From: Clostridia bacterium
GTDB taxonomy: Bacteria > Bacillota_A > Clostridia > Christensenellales > UBA1242
Reading direction: 5' to 3'
NCBI GenBank assembly: GCA_017466005.1
Contig: JAFTUZ010000060.1
Location: forward strand, 1 to 5,736
Length of the DNA: 5,736 nucleotides
A program made the position numbers and the translations under genes. Under the pieces are notes generated by a model. That model did no database searches. It had not been told where the DNA came from and saw nothing but the letters and a program-made list of their open reading frames with translations. This document shows, one piece after another, positions 1-5,068 of this stretch (the stretch's first letter is position 1; each line of letters begins with the position of its first letter).

Positions 1-114
1 AGTACTTTCGGCTATTTGTCTTAATAATATAGAGCCCACTAATACAACCAAAATCAATACAGCAGAAATAATTCTTGATTTATAGTTTGCTGGATTAAAA
101 CTCTTGTCAGTCAT
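1..114 (-). CDS. cdsA: Probable phosphatidate cytidylyltransferase, N-terminus only (3' end outside window)
   Basis: Only the first 38 codons are visible, starting at ATG 114-112 and running off the left edge. An AAGGAG at 127-122, 7 nt upstream, fixes the start. The peptide begins MTDKSFNPANYKSRIISAVL and continues into a run of Ile, Leu, Val and Ala. That is a short basic cytosolic lead followed by a first membrane helix at about residues 15-31, as in CdsA proteins. The family makes CDP-diacylglycerol from phosphatidate and CTP in the cytoplasmic membrane. Identification rests mainly on position: cdsA follows uppS in very many bacteria, and here only 28 nt separate it from the uppS stop, so the two are almost certainly co-transcribed. 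The sequence alone is too short to exclude another membrane protein. Confidence 0.66.
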   Translation of the reverse strand, partial: MTDKSFNPANYKSRIISAVLILVVLVGSILLRQIAEST

Positions 115-142
115 AAAAATTCTCCTTGGTTAAAATGCAAAA

Positions 143-874
143 TTATTTTTTAAGCCCACCAAACCTTCTATCACGTTTTTGAAAGTTTATAAGTGCCTTT
201 TGTAATTCTTTATTACAAAAATCTGGCCACAATGTTTTTGTAAAATATAATTCACTATAAGCCATTTGATATAACATAAAGTTAGAAATTCTTAATTCCC
301 CACTTGTTCTTATAACAAAATCTGGGTCTGGCAACTCTGGCAAATCTAAACATTTATTAAAACCTTGTTCATCTAAAATTTCACCTTGTTCAATTGCCTT
401 ATTTGTTGCCCTTAATATTTCATCTCTTCCACTGTAATTTATAGCAAGATTCAAAGTCATTTTATCACAATTTTTTGTTTCATTCATAACTCGCTTAAAT
501 GCTTCAATTAAATCTTCTGGAAGATTTGAAATATTTCCTATATATGTAACCTTAATACCACGTTCTATTAAAATATTAGTGTCTTCATTTAAATATTCAC
601 GAACGGCATTAAAAATTGCATCAATTTCTTCTTTTGGTCTTTTCCAATTTTCAGTGCTAAAGGTAAAAAAACTTGCGTTTTTTATACCCAAGTCGGTTAA
701 ATTTTCAACTATTCGTTTTAAATTTTCACAACCAGCTTTATGCCCAAAACTTCTTGGCAAACCTCTTCTAGTTGCCCATCTACCATTACCGTCCATTATA
801 ATTGCTATGTGGTTTGGTAAACGAGCAAGGTCAAGCTTTTTATAAATTTTTGTTGTGTTATTTTTTACAAACAT
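143..874 (-). CDS. uppS: Isoprenyl transferase / (di-trans,poly-cis) undecaprenyl diphosphate synthase
   Basis: This 243-residue cytosolic prenyltransferase is of normal family length. The family condenses isopentenyl diphosphate units onto farnesyl diphosphate to make the C55 lipid carrier for peptidoglycan and wall polymers. The cis-prenyltransferase signature motifs are all visible: HIAIIMDGNGRWA (22-34, with the catalytic, Mg-binding Asp28), GHKAG (44-48), FSTENWKRP (72-80), NYSGRDEI (146-153), DPDFVIRTSGELRISNF (183-199) with YSELYF (206-211), WPDF (216-219) and RDRRFGG (234-240). No key residue appears missing. The ATG start at 874 is preceded by AAAAGGTGG (894-886) and a weaker AAAAGG (884-879). 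An AT-rich gap with its own candidate promoter separates it from frr, and cdsA follows 28 nt after its TAA stop. The frr-uppS-cdsA order agrees with the call. Confidence 0.97.
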   Translation of the reverse strand: MFVKNNTTKIYKKLDLARLPNHIAIIMDGNGRWATRRGLPRSFGHKAGCENLKRIVENLTDLGIKNASFFTFSTENWKRPKEEIDAIFNAVREYLNEDTNILIERGIKVTYIGNISNLPEDLIEAFKRVMNETKNCDKMTLNLAINYSGRDEILRATNKAIEQGEILDEQGFNKCLDLPELPDPDFVIRTSGELRISNFMLYQMAYSELYFTKTLWPDFCNKELQKALINFQKRDRRFGGLKK

Positions 875-896
875 TTAACCTTTTTCCACCTTTTAT

Positions 897-1047
897 ATAA
901 TCATATAAAACTTACTTGAATTTTACAATTTTTAAAAATAATAAATTGAAAATATATAACATTTAAATATTATAATTCATATAGCAGTGTATGAAATAAA
1001 ACTATTTTTTGTCAAAATTTTTAATAAACTATGTTTTATATGATTAT
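897..1047. repeat. 15-bp perfect inverted repeat spanning the uppS promoter region
   Basis: Positions 897-911 (ATAATCATATAAAAC) are the exact reverse complement of 1033-1047 (GTTTTATATGATTAT), with 121 bp between the arms. The arms bracket the candidate uppS promoter. The left arm also lies inside a local perfect hairpin, 891-898 with 903-910 around a 4-nt loop, directly upstream of the uppS Shine-Dalgarno. The bases just outside both arms are TAT (894-896 and 1048-1050), which could be a 3-bp target duplication but is weak evidence in AT-rich DNA. The span from frr to uppS (875-1081) otherwise holds only the promoter; no gene is seen in it. Confidence 0.5.
986..1015 (-). promoter_or_regulatory. 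Candidate sigma-A promoter for uppS
   Basis: On the minus strand there is a perfect TTGACA (1015-1010), an 18-nt spacer and TACACT (991-986, four of six matches to TATAAT). Transcription would start near 979 and leave a leader of about 105 nt before uppS. No intrinsic terminator separates frr from this site, so uppS is probably also reached by read-through from frr. The -35 is strong, but in such AT-rich DNA the -10 match alone carries little weight. Confidence 0.5.
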
Positions 1048-1081
1048 TATTACACATCACCTTGTAAAATATGCTTTATTT

Positions 1082-1654
1082 CTATACTTCCATTATATCT
1101 TTTTCTTTTTGGTCTAAAGTTTTATCTACTTTATCTGTATAACTGTTTAATATTTTTTGAACTTCTTTTTCAGCCATTGCTAAATCATCTTCTGTTATAA
1201 GACTTTTCTTTTTAAGGTCTTTAAATTGGTCCAAAGCATCTCTTCTAGCATTTCTCATATTAATACGGCAGTCTTCAGCAAATTTTTTAGACATCTTAAC
1301 AAGTTCCACACGACGTTCTTCAGTAGGTGCAGGAACAAACAAACGAATCACCTTACCATCATCACTTGGATTTAAACCCAAATCACTTGTTTGAATTGCT
1401 TTTAAAACTTCACGCAACATACTTATATCCCACAAACTAACAGTTATAGTTCTTGGGTCTGGAGCAGAAATATTAGCCATTTGAGTTAATGGTGTTAAAG
1501 TTCCATAATAATCCACCATTATTTTATCCAATAATCTTGGGTTAGCTCTCCCCGCTCTTATTGTTTGCAATTCAGAAACAAAATGGTCATAGTTACCATC
1601 AAGTCTGGTTTTAAATGCATTGTATATTGATTGGTCTTCTTGATTTGAAAACAT
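1082..1654 (-). CDS. frr: Ribosome recycling factor
   Basis: This 190-residue protein is close to the usual 185. RRF works with EF-G after termination to split the 70S ribosome and release mRNA and tRNA. The helical domain I is built from both ends and includes TIRAGRANP (31-39), TEERRVELVK (111-120) and RNARRDA (134-140). The intervening beta domain II contains DYYGTLTPLTQMANISAPDPRTI-like sequence (48-70) and LGLNPSDDGKVIRL (92-105). The N-terminus is about five residues longer than usual before the IRAGRANP motif. The ATG at 1654 has AAAGGTGG (1669-1662) 7 nt upstream, which supports the start. It stands directly after tsf with its own promoter; pyrH, which usually lies between tsf and frr, is absent. 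The stop is TAG at 1084-1082, and no terminator is visible after it. Confidence 0.97.
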   Translation of the reverse strand: MFSNQEDQSIYNAFKTRLDGNYDHFVSELQTIRAGRANPRLLDKIMVDYYGTLTPLTQMANISAPDPRTITVSLWDISMLREVLKAIQTSDLGLNPSDDGKVIRLFVPAPTEERRVELVKMSKKFAEDCRINMRNARRDALDQFKDLKKKSLITEDDLAMAEKEVQKILNSYTDKVDKTLDQKEKDIMEV

Positions 1655-1685
1655 ATTTATACCACCTTTTTATAATAATATATTT

Positions 1686-1714
1686 ATTGTACAATAAAAA
1701 TCACAATTTGGCAA
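1686..1714 (-). promoter_or_regulatory. Sigma-A-type promoter for frr
   Basis: On the minus strand TTGCCA (1714-1709) and TACAAT (1691-1686) are separated by exactly 17 nt, with five of six consensus matches in each box. Transcription would begin near 1679, giving a leader of about 25 nt that carries the AAAGGTGG ribosome binding site. The -35 box begins 2 nt after the T-tract of the tsf terminator. That arrangement fits frr being transcribed independently of rpsB-tsf. Confidence 0.75.
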
Positions 1715-1716
1715 TT

Positions 1717-1742
1717 AAAAAAGCAGAGTTAACTCTGCTTTT
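1717..1742 (-). terminator. Intrinsic terminator of the rpsB-tsf unit
   Basis: The segment 1719-1742 is a perfect 24-nt palindrome, AAAAGCAGAGTT followed by AACTCTGCTTTT. Read on the minus strand, its GC-containing stem (GCAGAG/CTCTGC) is followed by six T residues (1722-1717). It begins 9 nt after the tsf stop codon. Because the A-tract precedes the stem it could also work on the plus strand, but no plus-strand gene ends here. Confidence 0.93.
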
Positions 1743-1751
1743 GTTGTTAAA

Positions 1752-2414
1752 TTATTGATTTTCTTTTGCTTCTGCAATTTGTTTTTCAATTTCTTCAGCA
1801 AAATTATCAGATCTTTTTTCAAGGCCTTCGCCCATTTCATAACGAACAAAACGACGAACAGTTATTTTTTCACCAATAGATAAAACTGCTTCGTTAATTA
1901 CTTCACGAATTTTCTTTTCAGGTTCACGGAAGTAAGATTGTTCTAACAAGCAAACTTCTTGATAGTATTTGTTAAGTTTACCTTCAACAATTTTTTCAGC
2001 AACTTGGTCTGGTTTACCTTCATTTTTAGCTTGAGCAAAGTAAATTTTTCTTTCAGCTTCAATAGCATCTTTATCTACATCTTCAACTGAAACAAAAAGT
2101 GGTTTGCTTGCAGCAATTTGTAGCGCAATGTTGTGAGCAAGTTCACGGAATGCAGGGTTCTTTGCAACAAAGTCTGTTTCACAGTTAACTTCTAAAAGAA
2201 CACCAATTTTACCACCCATGTGAATGTAACTTTCTACAATACCTTCAGCAGCAATTCTGCCTTCTTTTTTAGCAGCAGCAGCCATACCTTTTTCACGTAA
2301 CCATGCTGCAGCCTTTTCCATATCACCATCGTTTGCTTCTAAAGCGTTTTTACAGTCAAGCATACCTGCTTGAGTGCGTTGGCGTAAAGCCATAATATCT
2401 TTTGATGAAATCAT
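1752..2414 (-). CDS. tsf: Translation elongation factor Ts
   Basis: This 220-residue protein is the short type of EF-Ts, compared with about 280 in E. coli. EF-Ts is the nucleotide exchange factor that regenerates EF-Tu-GTP in the cytosol. The N-terminal UBA-like domain carries RTQAGMLDCKNAL (13-25) and AAAWLREKG (35-43). The core carries VNCETDFVAKNPAF (76-89), whose TDFVAKN is the EF-Tu contact motif. It also has EGKPDQVAEKIVEGKLNKYY (132-151) followed by CLLEQ. The Gln at residue 15 replaces the commoner Gly of RTGAGM. The ATG at 2414 has AAGGGG (2426-2421) 6 nt upstream. It lies 49 nt after rpsB, with no promoter or terminator evident between, and is closed by the hairpin at 1717-1742, so rpsB-tsf is a two-gene operon. 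Confidence 0.97.
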   Translation of the reverse strand: MISSKDIMALRQRTQAGMLDCKNALEANDGDMEKAAAWLREKGMAAAAKKEGRIAAEGIVESYIHMGGKIGVLLEVNCETDFVAKNPAFRELAHNIALQIAASKPLFVSVEDVDKDAIEAERKIYFAQAKNEGKPDQVAEKIVEGKLNKYYQEVCLLEQSYFREPEKKIREVINEAVLSIGEKITVRRFVRYEMGEGLEKRSDNFAEEIEKQIAEAKENQ

Positions 2415-2463
2415 AATTTTCCCCTTTTTATTAATTATTATATTTTATTTTACAAAACGTAAA

Positions 2464-3279
2464 TTATTCTTTATCAGCTTTTACTTCTTCTGCTTTTTCT
2501 TCTTTAGCAGCTGATTTTTTAGTTTCTTTAAAAACTTTTTTTGTAACTTTTTCTGCAGGTTCTTCTTCTTTTTCTGCAGGTACATCTTGCATACTTACAC
2601 CATTTTTAGCTTCCAAAACAGCATCAGCAATCATACCAGCAATTAATTTTACTGAACGAATAGCATCGTCGTTTCCAGGAATAACTACATCAACTAATTC
2701 TGGGTCACAGTTAGTATCTACAAGACCAACAACTGGAATACCTAATGCACGAGCTTCTTTTACAGCAATGTGTTCCTTTTTAAGGTCAACTACAAACATC
2801 AAACCTGGTAATTGAGGCATATCTTTAATACCGCCCAAGTTGTGTTGAAGTTTATCACGTTCTGCACGAAGTTTAATTACTTCCTTTTTAGGGAAGAATT
2901 CAAACTCACCTGTTTTTTCCATTTGGTTAAGTTTGTTTAAACGTTCAATTCTAACACGAATAGTTTTAAAGTTTGTTAATGTACCACCTAACCAACGAGT
3001 GTTTACATAGTACATACCACATCTTTCTGCTTCTTGTTGAATAGCTTCTGCAGCTTGTTTTTTAGTTCCAACGAAAAGAACTGATTTTCCTTTTGCAACC
3101 ATATCACGAACATAGTTGTAAGCATTTTCTGCCAAAACCACAGTTTGTTCAAGGTCTATAATGTGTGTGTCGTTACGAGCAACGAAAATGTATTTGTTCA
3201 TTTTTGGATTCCATTGTCTTGTTGGGTGTCCAAATTGAACGCCTGCTTCAAGCAATTGTTTTATTGAAATTACTGACAT
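2464..3279 (-). CDS. rpsB: 30S ribosomal protein S2 (uS2)
   Basis: S2 binds late to the 30S subunit near the head-body junction and is needed to recruit S1 where S1 exists. Conserved S2 segments are clear: [10 protein letters not shown] (9-18), NPKMNKYIF (24-32), VGTKKQA (70-76), [10 protein letters not shown] (95-104), LPGLMFVVD (157-165), LVDTNCDP (186-193) and [10 protein letters not shown] (200-209). After about residue 232 the protein has a roughly 40-residue low-complexity tail of Lys, Glu and Ala, typical of S2 length variants and probably disordered. The total of 271 residues is within the family range. AAAGGAG (3294-3288), 8 nt before the ATG, fixes the start. It leads the rpsB-tsf operon, with its own extended -10 promoter and a structured leader that suggests autoregulation by S2. 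Confidence 0.98.
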   Translation of the reverse strand: MSVISIKQLLEAGVQFGHPTRQWNPKMNKYIFVARNDTHIIDLEQTVVLAENAYNYVRDMVAKGKSVLFVGTKKQAAEAIQQEAERCGMYYVNTRWLGGTLTNFKTIRVRIERLNKLNQMEKTGEFEFFPKKEVIKLRAERDKLQHNLGGIKDMPQLPGLMFVVDLKKEHIAVKEARALGIPVVGLVDTNCDPELVDVVIPGNDDAIRSVKLIAGMIADAVLEAKNGVSMQDVPAEKEEEPAEKVTKKVFKETKKSAAKEEKAEEVKADKE

Positions 3280-3300
3280 TTTTAAATCTCCTTTATATTG

Positions 3301-3390
3301 TTTTGTTTTAGTCCTCCCATAAGCGTTACCAACTCATTGTGCAACCTAAATTTAGGCAACTACACGCAAATAGCCTATGGTGTGTATTTT
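3301..3390 (-). promoter_or_regulatory. Structured 5' leader of rpsB, probable S2-responsive autoregulatory RNA
   Basis: The predicted transcript begins near 3395 and has about 115 nt before rpsB, with strong complementarity and higher GC than the surrounding spacers. CCATAGGC (3380-3373) pairs with GCTTATGG (3324-3317) over 8 bp with one G-U. GTTGCC (3360-3355) pairs with GGTAAC (3330-3325) directly inside it. TACAC (3386-3382) can pair with GTGTA (3365-3361), which together with the 8-bp helix would make a pseudoknot. A competing hairpin centres on CCTAAATTTAGG (3356-3345). A purine-rich GGGAGGAC follows the structure, then an unstructured A-rich linker to the real ribosome binding site. 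S2-mediated feedback on rpsB-tsf is known in other bacteria; that this RNA binds S2 is my inference from position. A different leader class is possible. Confidence 0.68.
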
Positions 3391-3401
3391 CAACAAGGTT
3401 T

Positions 3402-3430
3402 ATTTTATCACATAACTTATAAAATTGCAA
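3402..3430 (-). promoter_or_regulatory. Extended -10 promoter for rpsB-tsf
   Basis: On the minus strand TTGCAA (3430-3425) and TAAAAT (3407-3402) are 17 nt apart, with a TGA extension (3410-3408) immediately before the -10. The predicted start is near 3395, just upstream of the folded leader. It lies behind the rpsO terminator, so rpsB is transcribed independently of rpsO. Confidence 0.82.
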
Positions 3431-3462
3431 TAGAAATTTACACTTTTCTTAAATTTATAAAT

Positions 3463-3491
3463 AAAAAAGATAGACACGAAAGCATCTATCT
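3463..3491 (-). terminator. Intrinsic terminator of rpsO
   Basis: On the minus strand AGATAGATGC pairs with GTGTCTATCT across a TTTC loop (3491-3468), a 10-bp stem with two G-T wobbles, followed by a T-rich tract running from the stem base (3468-3463) into further AT-rich sequence. It starts 15 nt after the rpsO stop. The 5' arm sits in a short TAGA tandem run (about 3484-3496), so the stem can shift register by 4 nt. Confidence 0.88.
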
Positions 3492-3506
3492 ATCTATTTT
3501 ACAAAA

Positions 3507-3761
3507 CTATCTAATACCAAGTTCTGCTTTAAGAGCACGATATTTTTCAAGGTCAGTTTTTTCAAGGTATCTAAGTAAACCTTTGCGTTGACCAACCAAT
3601 TTCAAAAGACCACGACGTGTGTGATTGTCTTTTTTGTGTGTTTTAAGGTGCTCTGTAAGGTGGTTAATACGGTTTGTTAAAAGTGCAATTTGCACTTCTG
3701 TAGAACCAGTGTCACCTTCTTTGCGTTGAAATTTAGCAATAATTTCTTTCTTGTCTTGCAT
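3507..3761 (-). CDS. rpsO: 30S ribosomal protein S15 (uS15)
   Basis: S15 is a primary 16S rRNA-binding protein that contacts the central domain three-way junction and organises platform assembly. The 84 residues are slightly fewer than the usual 87-89, with the shortening at the N-terminus. Visible family motifs are [15 protein letters not shown] (15-29), [22 protein letters not shown] (32-53, including the RNA-contacting His, Asp and Thr/Ser), and [16 protein letters not shown] (62-77). The ATG at 3761 is chosen because AAGGAG (3774-3769) lies 7 nt upstream. A second ATG two codons earlier is too close to that site, and a TTG ten codons earlier would lie inside the leader. The gene is monocistronic, with its own promoter, leader and terminator. 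Confidence 0.96.
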   Translation of the reverse strand: MQDKKEIIAKFQRKEGDTGSTEVQIALLTNRINHLTEHLKTHKKDNHTRRGLLKLVGQRKGLLRYLEKTDLEKYRALKAELGIR

Positions 3762-3768
3762 CTTCATT

Positions 3769-3774
3769 CTCCTT
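3769..3774 (-). promoter_or_regulatory. Ribosome binding site that decides the rpsO start
   Basis: AAGGAG at 3774-3769 is 7 nt before the ATG at 3761, but only 1 nt before the in-frame ATG at 3767 and downstream of the in-frame TTG at 3791. It therefore selects the 84-residue S15. Its GGAG can also pair with CTCC in the loop of the upstream hairpin (3811-3808). Confidence 0.85.
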
Positions 3775-3792
3775 TTTAAAATATTCGCCAAG

Positions 3793-3831
3793 CACAGAGA
3801 ATAACGCGGAGTAAAACCGTTAATCCATGTG
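3793..3831 (-). promoter_or_regulatory. Structured rpsO leader hairpin, candidate S15 autoregulatory element
   Basis: The leader RNA from about 3839 forms one long imperfect hairpin. CACATGGATTAACG (3831-3818) pairs with CGTTATTCTCTGTG (3806-3793) with two mismatches and one G-U, around an 11-nt loop (3817-3807). The loop contains CTCC (3811-3808), complementary to the GGAG of the rpsO ribosome binding site, so a loop-to-ribosome-binding-site pseudoknot is possible. S15 controls its own translation through leader structures, including a pseudoknot in E. coli, and such leaders differ between phyla. That this hairpin binds S15 is inference. Confidence 0.6.
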
Positions 3832-3845
3832 AAAGGTATATATAA

Positions 3846-3874
3846 AATATATCATAAAATTAAAAATTTGTAAA
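3846..3874 (-). promoter_or_regulatory. Extended -10 promoter for rpsO
   Basis: On the minus strand TTTACA (3874-3869) and TATATT (3851-3846) are separated by 17 nt, with TGA (3854-3852) directly before the -10. Transcription would begin near 3839. The -35 starts only 5 bp after the stop of the HemZ-like gene, and no terminator lies between, so some read-through from upstream is likely. Confidence 0.8.
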
Positions 3875-3878
3875 GGGG

Positions 3879-5054
3879 TTATTTAAAAAACTCCGCTTTT
3901 TTGGTCAACAACTCGTCAATTCCAAAAACATATTGCGAAATATCATATGGATTTGAAAAATATTCTCTAGAATTATCCAAATTTTTAACTATCATACTAT
4001 CCACCAAAGTACCACAAGCAAGCACGGTAGAAACTTTATCTACAACATCATGAAGCACCCTACTTTGCTTTTCTGGCAACGAATAGCCCACATTTTCAAA
4101 ACAAGCATTTTCAACTTCAGTACAGTACACAAAATAAGGGTTATAACCTTTTTCTATCATAAACTTATGAGCAAACTCTAATAGTTCACGTATTTCAGAA
4201 ATTTGTTTTTTATCTGTTAAAGGCAATCTTTCCTTTATAAATTTACAATTTCTTGCATACACATCTATATTGCTAGCACCTAAATCTATAGCAAGTTCTA
4301 AATTTCTTTTTAATTGCAATTCTTTTTCGTCCAAAAGCCCCACAACCAATTCAAAACTTGTTTCAAAACCATATGCAATTATAAGTTTATAAGCCTCGTA
4401 AAGTTCTTTAAATTCATATCTTCTACATAATTGTCTTAAACTTACAGTATTAAAAGTTAATGTATTAAACACAATTCTTTCAACATTATATTTTTTTAAA
4501 ATATCTAATTTTTCTACTGTTACAAAATTTGGCGAACCCAACTCTACAGTAATTTGAGAAAACGCATATGAAGTTAATTTTAATAACTCATCTATCTTTT
4601 CAGGCTCTAATGCCATAAGGTTACCAGTAAAACTTACATTCTGCACAATATAACTTTTCTTAAAAATTATATCTATTGCTTGCTTTATTTCTTTTATTAA
4701 TGCTTCATAGTAATAAGGGTAAACATCACCGTTTTTATTTTTATCATACATAACTCTAGTACAATTAAAACAACGCCACATACAAAATGGTAAATTTATA
4801 ATAAGGTTTATTTCTTTATCATTTTTTACCAATTTATCTTGAAACATATATGTTTGAGCCAAAAGTTCTGCTTTATCCCTATCTAGTCGCATATCAAAAT
4901 GTAAATGATTTATAAGTTTACTATCTGGTGTTTTTTCTGTTTTTTGTAATTCTTCAAGTTTACTTAAAGGATTTTCACAAAGGAAAAAATCTGTCCACGG
5001 ACAGTTTGAATAATCTTTAGGTGAAACTACAGCCTTAGGTAACCTTCTAGACAT
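3879..5054 (-). CDS. Divergent HemZ-family radical SAM protein, function uncertain
   Basis: The 391 residues align along most of their length with HemZ (oxygen-independent coproporphyrinogen dehydrogenase-like radical SAM proteins). The CxxxCxxC cluster motif is intact (Cys91, Cys95, Cys98, in LPFCMWRCFNC), and the flanks follow HemZ order: TVELGSPNFVTVEKLDILKK (169-188), VERIVFN (191-197), FELVVGL (234-240), KGYNPYFVY (302-310), FENVGYSLP (319-327) and FSNPYDISQY (366-375). Several usual motifs have drifted, however: the GGGTPT region reads TGNLMA (143-148), GLPGE reads GLLDE (239-243), the YRQKN segment reads YCTEV (310-314), and the Gly/Ala-rich GxGAxS region reads ACGTLVDS (346-353). The N-terminus before the cluster is about 90 residues, shorter than in HemZ, with two extra cysteines (18 and 26). 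AAAGGA (5068-5063) lies 8 nt before the ATG and overlaps the upstream stop, so the two genes are probably co-translated. Haem synthesis activity should not be assumed. Confidence 0.8.
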   Translation of the reverse strand: MSRRLPKAVVSPKDYSNCPWTDFFLCENPLSKLEELQKTEKTPDSKLINHLHFDMRLDRDKAELLAQTYMFQDKLVKNDKEINLIINLPFCMWRCFNCTRVMYDKNKNGDVYPYYYEALIKEIKQAIDIIFKKSYIVQNVSFTGNLMALEPEKIDELLKLTSYAFSQITVELGSPNFVTVEKLDILKKYNVERIVFNTLTFNTVSLRQLCRRYEFKELYEAYKLIIAYGFETSFELVVGLLDEKELQLKRNLELAIDLGASNIDVYARNCKFIKERLPLTDKKQISEIRELLEFAHKFMIEKGYNPYFVYCTEVENACFENVGYSLPEKQSRVLHDVVDKVSTVLACGTLVDSMIVKNLDNSREYFSNPYDISQYVFGIDELLTKKAEFFK

Positions 5055-5062
5055 AGACTTTT

Positions 5063-5068
5063 TCCTTT
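5063..5068 (-). promoter_or_regulatory. Ribosome binding site of the HemZ-like gene, overlapping the upstream stop
   Basis: AAAGGA at 5068-5063 is 8 nt before the ATG at 5054 and shares one base with the TAA of the preceding gene (5070-5068). This supports the chosen start and suggests translational coupling of the two genes. Confidence 0.75.

Noticed and set aside
579..845. Plus-strand open frame of 88 codons
   Set aside because: It lies entirely inside uppS on the opposite strand; the minus-strand frame carries all cis-prenyltransferase motifs, and this one has no recognisable motif.
1009..1200. Plus-strand open frame of 63 codons
   Set aside because: It overlaps the frr 3' end and the AT-rich gap; its Leu/Tyr/Phe-rich product is what antisense AT-rich sequence gives, and there is no credible ribosome binding site.
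3484..3499. TAGA tandem repeat as a phase-variable tract
   Set aside because: It is only about three and a half units long and forms the terminator stem after rpsO, outside any coding or promoter element.
3298..3591. Plus-strand open frame of 97 codons
   Set aside because: It is antisense to the rpsB leader, the rpsO terminator and the rpsO 3' end, whose structure explains the sequence.
3507..3791. Longer S15 starting at a TTG ten codons upstream
   Set aside because: The extension would run through the leader and the ribosome binding site itself; AAGGAG is spaced correctly only for the ATG at 3761.
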